Shown here in pieces: positions 9,407 to 18,429 of a stretch of DNA of 64,000 bases. This stretch comes from UBA2336 sp964404445 (GTDB lineage: Bacteria > Bacteroidota > Bacteroidia > Cytophagales > Cyclobacteriaceae). Both the position numbers and the translations under genes were made by a program. Below the pieces are notes generated by a model. It did not search any database. It was not told the origin of the DNA and worked only from the letters and a program-made list of their open reading frames with translations. Each line of letters starts with the position of its first letter. Within the stretch, counting starts at the first letter, position 1. Location: positions 372,001 through 436,000 of the forward strand of contig CAYOJW010000003.1 in NCBI GenBank assembly GCA_964404445.1. The letters run 5' to 3'.

Positions 9407-12400
9407 ATGATTCTCGCTGCCCGACAGTTTTTTTTATTTCTTGGTTTTGCACTTCTTTCGGTACAGGTGGTGTACGCGCAATGCAATACATTGCGTCCGC
9501 AGATCGACATCAGCTTTAATACCGACCAGGATTGTGCCCCGGTAACGGTTACCCAGTTTACGGTAACGTACTATTTTAACGTAGCGCAAAACCCGGCCGA
9601 CATCCAGATTCGTTACGAATGGAACGACCCTGTCAATACCGTAACAACCATCAGCCTGGCAACGGGGCTTATCGCCTCGGCAGGCAATACGGCCTTTACG
9701 GCAAACTCAACCTTCACCTACTTCGATAATAACGGTCAATGCAGCATTCGCCCCACTTCATCGATCATCATCAATGGCGTATTGTGCCCGTCCTCTTCGC
9801 AAACACAACTTGCTTTTTTTTGGGGAACAGACGAACAGGCAAACGGCAACGTAGCGATGGCGCCTGCAAACTGGGATGTATGCTACAATAATGCCGTAGT
9901 GAATGCAGTGTTTAACGATGCCTCGGAGTTTAACTGTAACATCGTAGCCGAACCGGATAACCCCAACCGCTTTGCACGGCATGTGCAATTTGTGTATGGT
10001 ACCAATCATAACCCGGCTGTTGCCATTCGTGATTTGACGTTAAACGATGGCGGGGTGGTGGGCTTAACCAATGCATCGGGTAATTTGGTAAGCAGTAGCA
10101 CACGCGGTACACCCGGGTTGATGGTTACAGGTGCTTACTTTGGGCCGGTTGATGCCATTCCGTTTCCGGCCGATGGCCCCGTGTCGTCAACGTTTCCGAT
10201 GAATGCCCCGGCCAATGCGTTAAACTTAGTCGGGCACCGGTTTGAGGTAACATTGTTTAACTGGAACATCTGTAATCCGTGGAACGGATCAACGGCCAAC
10301 CCCAATTACGAAGATGCCGTGTTGACGACCGGGTACATCATTATTGTGCCAGCTCCCGAACCGGAGTTTATCACTGAAGACAGTAACGGAAACCCGACCC
10401 GCAATTTTTGTATCGATGAAATAATTCATTTTAATAATGAAACACCCAACCAGGGAAGTTATAATTACACCTGGCAGTTTTATGACGACCCTGCGGGCAC
10501 TACGTTACTGCATACAAGTCATAATCCGAACCCGACTTTTTCATATTCCAGCGGAGGTACAAAACTTATCCGGTTGATTGCCGCTAACCCGACAGCGCAG
10601 GGTTCGTGTATCGAAGTGTTTACCGATGTGGTAACGATTACGCCCTCGGTGCAGGCCGTGATTGGATTAACCGATTACAGCAACAACCCTATTACCGGAG
10701 TTTTTTGTCAGGAGGCGGTCGTTCCCTTTACGGATTTTGAAGTGCGGTTTACCGATTTGTCAACCGGTACGATAACACCCACAACCGAATGGCGATGGGA
10801 ATTTTTTAACGAGAACAACGTATCGATTGCTCAATTTCCGGCAGCGGGTTTTTCCGGCACGCCATTAGGGCCGTTCGACAGGCTTTTTACGAATGCAGGC
10901 GTTTACCGGGCTACGCTAACCGTGCGCGATAATGTAACCGGGTGTGCCAGTACCGATGAAGCGTATGTTCGGGTATTGCACAAACCCGTGCCTGCGTTTA
11001 CGTTTAATACCGTTTGTGCAGGTACGCCAACGGCATTTCAGGAGAATTCAACACTAACATCCATTGATGGCCAAACCATTGTGCTGCGCGAGTGGGATAT
11101 GGATTATGACGGGGTAACGTTTTCACCGGATGCCTCCCTGAACAACCAACAGGTTTTTGACTATACGTTTCCTTCTTCGGGTACACACCACGTAGCCCTG
11201 CGCGTAACCACCAATGGAGGAGGATGCTCTGCCATGATCGTTCATACGGTTACAGTCGATGCCGTGCCCATTGCAACTTTTTCGGCCGATATTACTTCGG
11301 GATGCAGTGTGCTAACGGTTACACTCACCAATACATCGGTAGCCGGGCAAACGGCAACCATCGATGAATATATATGGGAAGTAGATGAAGGCAGCGGGTT
11401 TGTAGCAGACTCGATACAGTATCCGGCACAACCGGGGTTTAGCACTACCTATACTCGCGCGTTTGAAAACTTTGGTGCTGTAAATAAAGTGTATGATGTT
11501 CGCCTGCGCGTAGTAACCGAAAACGGATGTGCGTTGGTTTCGCCTGTGCAAACCATAACGGTTTTTCCGGGGCCACGTTCAGGTTTTGTAGCGGCAAATT
11601 ATTCACCATTTGACAATAACTGTTCGCCACGCACGGTGAATTTTGTTGTTGATAATCAAACACAAAGCCTGGGGCCTTCGGATTACCGGTGGATCATTAC
11701 TTCGGACGCCACTACACTTGAAGATCAGAGCACGGGCACTAATCCGAATTTCAGCTACGAATTTATAAATGCAACCCAGGCCATCCAGGATTTTCAGGTA
11801 ACGCTGCGCACAACGTTGCCTACTACGTGTGCCCGCGATTCGGTTAAAACCATTCGCATTAGCCCGGTGCCTGGTTCGGCCTTTACGATAGACACGCTTG
11901 TGTTTGATTGCCAGATCATGCAGATGCGGTACGAAGCAATCCAAAAAGGGTTAACACAATATGCATGGGAAGAATATGTGAACGGTGTGCTGTTGTTTAG
12001 TCAGACTTCAGATAATCCAATATTTGAACGCACCTACACAAGGGGAGGTGTGCAACAAGATGTAGAGATCAGGTTGGTAACAACCAATATCACGAATTGC
12101 ATCAGCCCGGTAACCACACGAACGTTTACCGTTCCGCCCGATGATGCCATTTCCATTGGCTTTACAGCTACACCCCTCATTCAAACGTTGCCTAATTCGG
12201 TGGTAACCATTACGAACACAACAACACCGGGCCCGTGGACACAACACTGGGATTATGGCGATGGCTTTACGTTTGCCGGTAACAATCCGCCAAGCCATGA
12301 TTACGGAATATATGGCCAGTTTACCATTACATTAACGGTAACCAATAATATTTGTGTGCTTACACATACGGTAATGGTACGCATTGATCCCATACCGCCC

Positions 12401-13183
12401 ATTATCGATTTTGAAGGGCCGGCTTCGGGTTGCGCCCCCTTAACGGTACAGTTTATAAATAATTCGCAGTATGCCGATCCCTCTTCGTACTTCTGGCAGT
12501 TTGGTACCAACCAGGGAGTTTCGTTTGCGGTAAACCCAACCTATACTTATACCCAGCCGGGTATTTATTCGGTAACGTTATCGGCAACCAATGTATTGGG
12601 CGATACGGTGGTGCGCGTACGCCAGCAGATCATCGAAGTATTTGCAAGCCCGGTGGCGCAGTTTACGGTTAACCCCGATACGGTTTACCTGCCGGGAGGT
12701 AAGGTCTATCTGAATAACCAAAGCATGGGTGCTATAACCTACGACTGGAATTTTGGTGATGGCGAAACATCCATGCTATACGAACCTATGCCGCATGTAT
12801 ATGATCAGGAAGGTGTTTATACCATCACGCTGGCGGTAACCAATACACTCGGTTGCCGCGATACAGCGCAGGTACAGGTTACAGCCTTAAAAGGTGCGCG
12901 GATTTTACTTCCCAATGCCTTTACACCAAGTCGTGGAGGGCCGGGCAGCAGCGATGACCGCGAAGTATTTAAACCCCTGTTGCGTGGCGTTACGGAATTT
13001 CACATGCTCATCTTTAACCGCTGGGGACAACTTTTATTTGAAAGTAAAAACGAAGCAGTAGGGTGGGATGGCTATTTCAATGGTCGGTTATGCCAGCAGG
13101 ATGTATATGTGTATAAAATAACAGCCAAATATGAAAACGGCAGTGTGGTTACGAAAGTGGGTGATATTCATTTGATCCGATGA
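9407..13183 (+). CDS. Large secreted PKD-domain protein with T9SS type B sorting domain
   Basis: A 1,258-residue secreted protein. Residues 1-24 are a signal peptide ending 'VVYAQ'. The body is a series of PKD/Ig-like domains; the clearest PKD motifs are 'HWDYGDGF', 'YFWQFGT' and 'YDWNFGDGET' in the last third. From about residue 1163 it carries the type B gliding-motility-associated C-terminal domain ('LLPNAFTPSRGG', 'FNRWGQLLFES', 'GWDGYFNG', 'DVYVYKI'), nearly the same layout as the giant protein upstream but without SprB repeats. The domain directs export by T9SS; the binding target is unknown. Its stop overlaps the start of the next SprF-like gene by 4 bases, so the two are translationally coupled. 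Confidence 0.92.
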   Translation: MILAARQFFLFLGFALLSVQVVYAQCNTLRPQIDISFNTDQDCAPVTVTQFTVTYYFNVAQNPADIQIRYEWNDPVNTVTTISLATGLIASAGNTAFTANSTFTYFDNNGQCSIRPTSSIIINGVLCPSSSQTQLAFFWGTDEQANGNVAMAPANWDVCYNNAVVNAVFNDASEFNCNIVAEPDNPNRFARHVQFVYGTNHNPAVAIRDLTLNDGGVVGLTNASGNLVSSSTRGTPGLMVTGAYFGPVDAIPFPADGPVSSTFPMNAPANALNLVGHRFEVTLFNWNICNPWNGSTANPNYEDAVLTTGYIIIVPAPEPEFITEDSNGNPTRNFCIDEIIHFNNETPNQGSYNYTWQFYDDPAGTTLLHTSHNPNPTFSYSSGGTKLIRLIAANPTAQGSCIEVFTDVVTITPSVQAVIGLTDYSNNPITGVFCQEAVVPFTDFEVRFTDLSTGTITPTTEWRWEFFNENNVSIAQFPAAGFSGTPLGPFDRLFTNAGVYRATLTVRDNVTGCASTDEAYVRVLHKPVPAFTFNTVCAGTPTAFQENSTLTSIDGQTIVLREWDMDYDGVTFSPDASLNNQQVFDYTFPSSGTHHVALRVTTNGGGCSAMIVHTVTVDAVPIATFSADITSGCSVLTVTLTNTSVAGQTATIDEYIWEVDEGSGFVADSIQYPAQPGFSTTYTRAFENFGAVNKVYDVRLRVVTENGCALVSPVQTITVFPGPRSGFVAANYSPFDNNCSPRTVNFVVDNQTQSLGPSDYRWIITSDATTLEDQSTGTNPNFSYEFINATQAIQDFQVTLRTTLPTTCARDSVKTIRISPVPGSAFTIDTLVFDCQIMQMRYEAIQKGLTQYAWEEYVNGVLLFSQTSDNPIFERTYTRGGVQQDVEIRLVTTNITNCISPVTTRTFTVPPDDAISIGFTATPLIQTLPNSVVTITNTTTPGPWTQHWDYGDGFTFAGNNPPSHDYGIYGQFTITLTVTNNICVLTHTVMVRIDPIPPIIDFEGPASGCAPLTVQFINNSQYADPSSYFWQFGTNQGVSFAVNPTYTYTQPGIYSVTLSATNVLGDTVVRVRQQIIEVFASPVAQFTVNPDTVYLPGGKVYLNNQSMGAITYDWNFGDGETSMLYEPMPHVYDQEGVYTITLAVTNTLGCRDTAQVQVTALKGARILLPNAFTPSRGGPGSSDDREVFKPLLRGVTEFHMLIFNRWGQLLFESKNEAVGWDGYFNGRLCQQDVYVYKITAKYENGSVVTKVGDIHLIR

Positions 13184-14196
13184 AGCGATTTTTACTGATT
13201 TTAATGTTATGTATTCCGGGCGTTGAAATGATGGCGCAAGATCCGGAGTTTTCGCAGTATTATGCTGCCCCGCTATACCTCAATCCGGGCTTTGCCGGTA
13301 CGGCAAGTGATCACCGGTTTATCGCAAACTATCGTAACCAATGGCCTGCCGTAACACAGGGTTTTGTAACATACGCATTCTCATACGATTATAATTTACA
13401 GGATTTAAACAGCGGTATCGGTATGCTGTTGATGGTCGATAAAGCCGGTACAGCAGGGTTACGTTCCACACAAATTAATTTTCAATACGCCTATAAAGTA
13501 CACATTGCCGATAAATTAGTGTTTTCGCCCGGGCTTAATTTTGGCTTAGGGCAACGAAACATTAATGTTGACAAGTTGATTTTTTATGATCAATTAGATT
13601 TGGATCGGGCTGACCCTGATCCCGGCAGTCCGCAATACGAAGGTATCGACAATAAAACCTATTTTGATTTTGGAGCCGGAGGGCTAATCTATGGCCGGAA
13701 AATATGGTTTGGTTTTGCAACCGCACACTTAAATACACCTAACCGCTCGTTACGGGGCGAAGATTCGGTGATACCGGTAAAGACTACGTTACACGGTGGA
13801 ATTCGCATTCCCCTGTATAACGGTTTGATAAAACGTGATCGTGTAGCAGCCATTGCGCCTTCGTTCGTTTATAAGCGGCAGGGCAGGTTTGATCAATTAG
13901 ACATCGGAACGTATTTTTTGTACGAACCCATTGTTGTGGGATTGTGGTACCGGGGCATACCCGTGAAACAAAACGTAATGGATAACATCAGCCAGGATGC
14001 TATCGTGGTGATATTGGGGTTTCAGTTAGAGAAAATCGAGTTGAGTTATAGTTATGATCTCACCATTTCAGAGCTTGGCTCATCGGTAGGCGGAGCGCAT
14101 GAAATAGCGTTGAAGTATATGCTGAACACACCGCATAGCTCAAAAAACAAAAAGAAAGAAAAGCTTATCCCGTGCCCGGCATTCTATCGCCATTAA
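13180..14196 (+). CDS. PorP/SprF family type IX secretion membrane protein (second copy)
   Basis: A 338-residue paralogue of the gene at 8055. It has a signal peptide ('MKRFLLILMLCIPGVEMMAQ'), the family hallmark 'FSQYYAAPLYLNPGFAGTA', barrel-like strands and a conserved 'GGAHEIALKY' near the end. The ATG overlaps the previous stop by 4 bases, so it is coupled to the PKD protein. The two adjacent substrate-SprF pairs suggest a tandem duplication of a module, with each SprF dedicated to its own partner. Dedication is inferred from position; the family association is established. Confidence 0.92.
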   Translation: MKRFLLILMLCIPGVEMMAQDPEFSQYYAAPLYLNPGFAGTASDHRFIANYRNQWPAVTQGFVTYAFSYDYNLQDLNSGIGMLLMVDKAGTAGLRSTQINFQYAYKVHIADKLVFSPGLNFGLGQRNINVDKLIFYDQLDLDRADPDPGSPQYEGIDNKTYFDFGAGGLIYGRKIWFGFATAHLNTPNRSLRGEDSVIPVKTTLHGGIRIPLYNGLIKRDRVAAIAPSFVYKRQGRFDQLDIGTYFLYEPIVVGLWYRGIPVKQNVMDNISQDAIVVILGFQLEKIELSYSYDLTISELGSSVGGAHEIALKYMLNTPHSSKNKKKEKLIPCPAFYRH

Positions 14197-14239
14197 AGTC
14201 GGGATAAAACTGTACATTTGAACTCTTTTTTCAAGTTCA

Positions 14240-15643
14240 ATGAATCTTTCATCTTCCTTGCAACATCCTGTTTTTAAAGTAGTCGGTAATGCTGCCGATG
14301 CAGCGGGTGTACAGGCTTTTGTTGTGGGCGGATACGTGCGCGATTTGCTGTTGAAGCGACCCTCTAAAGATATTGATTTTGTTTGCGTGGGCAGTGGTAT
14401 TGCATTAGCCGAACAGGTTGCAGAAAAACTCGGCCCGAAGGTTAGGGTTAATGTGTTTAAGAATTTTGGTACAGCACAAATTGTGTTCGATGATCTTGAA
14501 CTTGAATTTGTAGGCGCCCGGAAAGAATCGTACCGCAGCGAATCGCGTAAACCTATTGTGGAAGACGGAACGTTGGAAGACGACCAGCAGCGCAGGGATT
14601 TTACCATCAATGCGATGGCAGTTAGTTTAAATGCTTCCAGCTTTGGCGAACTCATTGATCCGTTTAACGGAATAACGCACCTCAACGAAAAGTTGATCAA
14701 AACACCGCTTGATCCTGCCGTTACTTTTTCGGACGATCCGTTGCGGATGATGCGGGCTATCCGTTTTGCTACACAATTAAATTTTGATATTGATGCCGAC
14801 ACCTACGAGGCAATCGGCAATCAGAAAGAACGGTTAAAGATTGTATCGCAGGAACGCATTACAGACGAACTTAATAAAATCATCCTAAGCCCGGTGCCTT
14901 CGTATGGATTTAAGCTGCTCTTTCAAAGCGGACTGTTGAAAGAGTTTTTTCCGGAGATGGTCTTGTTACAAGGCGTGGAGTATGTAGGCGGTAATGCGCA
15001 TAAAGATAATTTTTACCACACCTTACAGGTACTCGATAATGTTTGTAAAGTTTCGGATGATTTGTGGTTACGGTGGGCAGCCATCTTGCACGACATCGCC
15101 AAGCCGCAAACCAAACGTTACGATAAGGTGCATGGCTTTACCTTTCACGGCCACGAAGATAAAGGTGCCCGCATGGTGCCGGGTATTTTCAGGCGGTTAA
15201 AGTTGCCGATGAACGACAAGATGGAATTTGTGCAAAAATTAGTGCGTATGCACTTACGACCGATTCCGTTATCAAAGAATGTAACCGATTCTGCCATTCG
15301 TAGATTATTGTTTGAAGCAGGCGATGATGTTGATGCGCTGATGAAACTTTGTCGCGCAGACATTACCTCGAAAAACAACGATAAAGTAAATCGCTACCTC
15401 AAAAATTTTGATGTGGTAGAACAGAAGATGGCCGAGGTAGAGGCGAAGGATAACATTCGTAATTTTCAGCCTCCCGTTACCGGGGATGAGATCATTGCCA
15501 TGTTCAACATCACGCCCGGGCGCATTATCGGTGAGATCAAAGAACAGATCAAAGAGGCCATCCTCGAAGGTGAAATCCGTAACGACAGGGAAGAGGCTTT
15601 ACAGCTTCTTCAGAAAATCGCTAAAGAAAAAGGATTGGTGTAG
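14240..15643 (+). CDS. cca: CCA tRNA nucleotidyltransferase with C-terminal HD domain
   Basis: A cytoplasmic enzyme that adds or repairs the 3' CCA of tRNAs using CTP and ATP. The 467-residue protein has the class II nucleotidyltransferase signature near residues 27-50 ('VVGGYVRDLLL' followed by 'DIDFVCVG', with the two catalytic Asp), the 'RRDFTINAMA' motif and the 'DPLRMMRAIRFA' tRNA-binding helix. A HD phosphohydrolase domain starts around residue 250 ('WAAILHDIAKP'), as in many full-length CCA enzymes. It starts 43 bases after the SprF gene, probably as a separate transcription unit. Bacteroidota orthologues have this size and domain layout. Confidence 0.95.
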   Translation: MNLSSSLQHPVFKVVGNAADAAGVQAFVVGGYVRDLLLKRPSKDIDFVCVGSGIALAEQVAEKLGPKVRVNVFKNFGTAQIVFDDLELEFVGARKESYRSESRKPIVEDGTLEDDQQRRDFTINAMAVSLNASSFGELIDPFNGITHLNEKLIKTPLDPAVTFSDDPLRMMRAIRFATQLNFDIDADTYEAIGNQKERLKIVSQERITDELNKIILSPVPSYGFKLLFQSGLLKEFFPEMVLLQGVEYVGGNAHKDNFYHTLQVLDNVCKVSDDLWLRWAAILHDIAKPQTKRYDKVHGFTFHGHEDKGARMVPGIFRRLKLPMNDKMEFVQKLVRMHLRPIPLSKNVTDSAIRRLLFEAGDDVDALMKLCRADITSKNNDKVNRYLKNFDVVEQKMAEVEAKDNIRNFQPPVTGDEIIAMFNITPGRIIGEIKEQIKEAILEGEIRNDREEALQLLQKIAKEKGLV

Positions 15644-15748
15644 TAGTTGCCAGTTCCCGGTTGCCAGAAACCCGCAACCTGCAACTCGTACCCCGGATGC
15701 AACCTTTTATTTCTTACCTTGTCTTTGTAAAAGAAGCCGAAAATACGC

Positions 15749-16294
15749 TTGAGCGAACCGATTTTAAACATCCACGAAGAGTTAATTAACCGGTGCCGGG
15801 AAGGCGACCAGGAAGCGCATTTCAGGCTTTATAAGCTATATGCAAAGGCGATGTACAATGTTGGCTACCGGATTACAGGCAATGAGGCCGATGCGGAGGA
15901 TGTGTTGCAGGAGGCTTTTATTAATGCCTTTAAAAACATTGATAGCTACCGGGCTGATGCTACGTTTGGCTCATGGCTGAAACGGATTGTGGTAAACAAG
16001 GCCATCAATGTGTTGAAAAAAAGAAAGGCTGAACTGGTTTCGCAGGAGGATGATTTTGATGCCATTGCGGAAGAACCCGAGCCTGAGTATAAAGCTGAGT
16101 TAAGTGTAGAGCGGGTACGTCAATGTATTGATTTGTTACCGGATGGCTACCGGTCAGTATTGTCGTTGTATTTGCTGGAGGGATATGATCACGAAGAAAT
16201 TGCAGGCATTATGGGGATTACCGAGTCAACATCAAAGTCGCAATTAAATCGTGCGAAAAATAAATTGAAAGAATTATTAACAACGAAGTTATGA
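15749..16294 (+). CDS. ECF-type RNA polymerase sigma factor
   Basis: A 181-residue sigma-70 family factor of the extracytoplasmic (ECF) group. It shows region 2 ('YRITGNEADAEDVLQEAFINAF', quoted in part, with the 'DVLQEAF' -10 recognition helix) and region 4 ('LPDGYRSVLSLYLLEGYDHEEIA', in part; a helix-turn-helix), joined by an acidic linker. The best start is a TTG at 15749: a stop lies just upstream at 15728 and the next in-frame ATG would delete the first helix of region 2. The following gene overlaps by 4 bases and looks like its membrane anti-sigma partner, the usual arrangement for ECF factors. The inducing signal cannot be read from the sequence. Confidence 0.9.
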   Translation: MSEPILNIHEELINRCREGDQEAHFRLYKLYAKAMYNVGYRITGNEADAEDVLQEAFINAFKNIDSYRADATFGSWLKRIVVNKAINVLKKRKAELVSQEDDFDAIAEEPEPEYKAELSVERVRQCIDLLPDGYRSVLSLYLLEGYDHEEIAGIMGITESTSKSQLNRAKNKLKELLTTKL

Positions 16295-16818
16295 AAGATC
16301 AATTAGAAGATTTTATCCGTGCTAACCGGGTATCGTTTGATGCTAAAGAACCGGAACAACGGAACTGGAAGCACATCCGGCAAAAGTTGTTCCCGGAAAC
16401 TTCGTGGTGGAATTCGGTAGGGGTATGGCGGATAGCGGCAGCATTGTTATTGGGTATTTGTATTTATCAGGCCGTACCAAAAATTACTTCGCAGCATGAA
16501 AATGTATCGGCTTTAAAGGAGTTTAAAGATGTAGAATCGTTTTACATCAGCCAGATTTCCGAAAAGGTAAATATGATTCATGCCCAACAAGGGCAGGAGG
16601 CAGGCTTAAACGGATTAACCCACGATTTCCATCAATTGGAAGCGATGTATCAAGTGTTGAGGGAAGAAATGAAAGTACGGCCAAGTCAACAAGTTAAAGA
16701 TGCCTTGGTGCTTAATTTATTAGTGCGCATTGATTTACTGAACCAACAACTGCACAAGATTGAAACCGGGGAAGAAAAAGCGGTTGACAAGCAATCGGTT
16801 CAACCAGTAAACACCTGA
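16291..16818 (+). CDS. Single-pass membrane protein, probable anti-sigma factor
   Basis: A 175-residue protein overlapping the sigma-factor stop by 4 bases (ATGA). It has a soluble N-terminus of about 45 residues, one hydrophobic segment ('VWRIAAALLLGICIYQAV') and a helical, Gln/Glu-rich C-terminal part, so the topology is N-in/C-out as in membrane anti-sigma factors. It has no recognisable zinc-binding (ZAS) motif. Assignment as anti-sigma rests on topology and coupling to the sigma gene rather than on a family motif; similar small proteins follow ECF genes in other Bacteroidota. Confidence 0.6.
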   Translation: MKDQLEDFIRANRVSFDAKEPEQRNWKHIRQKLFPETSWWNSVGVWRIAAALLLGICIYQAVPKITSQHENVSALKEFKDVESFYISQISEKVNMIHAQQGQEAGLNGLTHDFHQLEAMYQVLREEMKVRPSQQVKDALVLNLLVRIDLLNQQLHKIETGEEKAVDKQSVQPVNT

Positions 16819-16858
16819 TTTTTACAGACTGTTCAGTATAGAAATCAGAAAAAGAATA

Positions 16859-17066
16859 AACCACATAGAATCATAGCTGTTTTGATTCCCTTACTAAGGT
16901 TTGACAACTATGTACCCCGATCCCGATAACTATCGGGACGGGGCTATGCTTTGCCGAAAGCAATAAATAGAAAACATAGTTTTGCAAGCGAAAAAATCGC
17001 AATAACCAATAAGTAATCCTGTACTACACCTGCCTGCCGCAGGTTGGTCTATGTAACTATGTGGTT
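16859..17066. repeat. Intergenic region with AACCACATAG inverted repeats and hairpins
   Basis: The 278-bp gap between two convergent genes holds no plausible gene. Its edges carry an inverted pair AACCACATAG (16859-16868) and CTATGTGGTT (17057-17066). Inside are a GC-rich hairpin at 16915-16943 (CCCCGATCCCGAT / ATCGGGACGGGG with a one-base bulge) and a small one at 17028-17044 (ACCTGC / GCAGGT). The hairpins could act as terminators for the convergent genes, although no long T-run follows. The ACCACATAG-type arms recur at 26475 and 30403. Confidence 0.55.
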
Positions 17067-17096
17067 ATATTATTCTTACCGACTTACTGTACGTTG

Positions 17097-17804
17097 TTAA
17101 TATTCCGAAGTAAGTTCAAACGGCTCTTTCGCTGAATCAACCACTTTACCGTTTTCGCATTTGAGGATGCGTGCCGGGAATTTTTTAATTAACGAATAGT
17201 CGTGTGTGGCCATTAAAACAGCAGTACCACTTTTATTGATTTGCTGAAATAGTTTTAAGATACCGTGCGACACCTCCGGGTCGAGGTTTCCGGTAGGTTC
17301 ATCGGCAATGAGTATAAGCGGTTCGTTTAGCAGGGCGCGTGCAATCACCACACGTTGTTGTTCACCCCCCGAAAGTTGGTGCGGCATTTTCTTTTCTACG
17401 GCACCCAGCCCTACCTGCATCAATACCTCCGACAGGCGCGCCCGCATTTTGCCGTTGTCGGACCAACCCGTAGCCTTTAAAACAAACATCAGGTTTTCGT
17501 CAACCGTGCGGTCGGGGAAAAGTTGAAAATCCTGAAAGATGATCCCCAATTTTCTGCGGAGTTTATGTATTTGTGAATCTTTTAACCCGCGAATGTTAAA
17601 CCCTGCAACGTTAATATCGCCTAACCGCAGGTCGAGGTCGGCATACAATGTTTTTAATAAAGATGATTTTCCCGATCCTGTTCGGCCTACCAAAAAAACA
17701 AATTCTCCTTTTTCGATGTCGAAACTGATGTCGCGCAATACCGTATTGTTGTCCTGGAAAATATGGGCATCACTTACGCGGACTACGGGATCGGATGAGA
17801 ACAT
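17097..17804 (-). CDS. ftsE: FtsE-type ABC transporter ATP-binding protein
   Basis: A 235-residue ABC ATPase that with the permease FtsX regulates septal peptidoglycan hydrolysis at the inner membrane. It has Walker A 'GRTGSGKSS', signature 'LSGGEQQRVVIARAL', Walker B 'LILIADEPTG' and the H-loop 'ATHD'. Overall length and N-terminal wording match FtsE more closely than LolD, although the latter is the nearest alternative. No ftsX lies next to it here. Its ATG overlaps the hepT-like stop by one base, so it may be co-transcribed with the toxin-antitoxin pair and fsa upstream. Confidence 0.85.
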   Translation of the reverse strand: MFSSDPVVRVSDAHIFQDNNTVLRDISFDIEKGEFVFLVGRTGSGKSSLLKTLYADLDLRLGDINVAGFNIRGLKDSQIHKLRRKLGIIFQDFQLFPDRTVDENLMFVLKATGWSDNGKMRARLSEVLMQVGLGAVEKKMPHQLSGGEQQRVVIARALLNEPLILIADEPTGNLDPEVSHGILKLFQQINKSGTAVLMATHDYSLIKKFPARILKCENGKVVDSAKEPFELTSEY

Positions 17805-18145
17805 TATTTTTCGGGTTTGGTTTCTAATTTATTTTTCAAATCGGGAATATCAGTCTGGACAATTTGCCATATCAGTGCGGCATCAATTCCGAAATATTCA
17901 TGTACTAAAATATTTCTTAATCCTGAAATTTGTTCCCACGGTATATCAGGATACCGGGTTATTGTTTCCTGAGAGATATGCTTTGCGGCCTCGCCAATAA
18001 TTTCAATTTGTTTGACGGTAGCAAATCGTAACATGGAATTGGTTTTAAACTCCTTGAGGTTAGCATCCTTTGTGTACGCTAAAATTTCAGCTATTGCGGT
18101 GCGTATGTGAAGTAGCCGCTGTTCATCACCGATCCGACCTTTCAT
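17804..18145 (-). CDS. hepT: HepT-like HEPN ribonuclease toxin
   Basis: A 113-residue HEPN-domain protein of the DUF86 family. The active-site motif RX4HXY is intact (Arg77, His82, Tyr84 in 'RNILVHEYFG'). In characterised MntA-HepT (type VII) systems the HEPN toxin cleaves RNA and is neutralised by AMPylation of the motif tyrosine by the partner MntA. Here the gene overlaps the MntA-like gene by 20 bases and ends exactly at the ftsE start. Motif and partner support the call; activity is inferred. Confidence 0.87.
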   Translation of the reverse strand: MKGRIGDEQRLLHIRTAIAEILAYTKDANLKEFKTNSMLRFATVKQIEIIGEAAKHISQETITRYPDIPWEQISGLRNILVHEYFGIDAALIWQIVQTDIPDLKNKLETKPEK

Positions 18146-18428
18146 AAATCAGTTTCTTGTCGTTGTTAATGAAAGGAAGGATATAAGGTGAAACACCTTC
18201 GGTGGTTACCAGGTCAACATTCTTGTGAAGAATATTTTCGAGGTCTTGCTTCATCTTAACAAACCCCAGGCCAATATGCCTGGAATAATCTAACTCAACA
18301 AGAATATCGATGTCGCTATCTTCACTTTCTTCAGCCCTGGCATACGAACCGAACAGAAAAGCCCGGGTAACCGGGGTAGAAGAAAACAAATTCTTCATTA
18401 AATCTATTTCTTGTTCGGTTAACTTCAT
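18126..18428 (-). CDS. mntA: MntA-like minimal nucleotidyltransferase antitoxin
   Basis: A 100-residue minimal nucleotidyltransferase. The GSX10DXD motif is exact: Gly27-Ser28, ten residues, then Asp39-Ile40-Asp41. In known pairs this protein transfers AMP to the HEPN toxin and blocks it. It precedes and overlaps the HepT-like gene, the standard antitoxin-first order. It begins one base from the end of fsa, suggesting insertion into, or capture by, a housekeeping transcription unit. Confidence 0.87.
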   Translation of the reverse strand: MKLTEQEIDLMKNLFSSTPVTRAFLFGSYARAEESEDSDIDILVELDYSRHIGLGFVKMKQDLENILHKNVDLVTTEGVSPYILPFINNDKKLIYERSDR

Positions 18429-18429
18429 G

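Noticed and set aside
14140..14802. A 220-codon open frame on the minus strand
   Set aside because: It lies wholly opposite the end of the SprF gene and the start of the CCA-adding enzyme gene, has low-complexity Ser/Arg-rich composition and no domain; it is a shadow.
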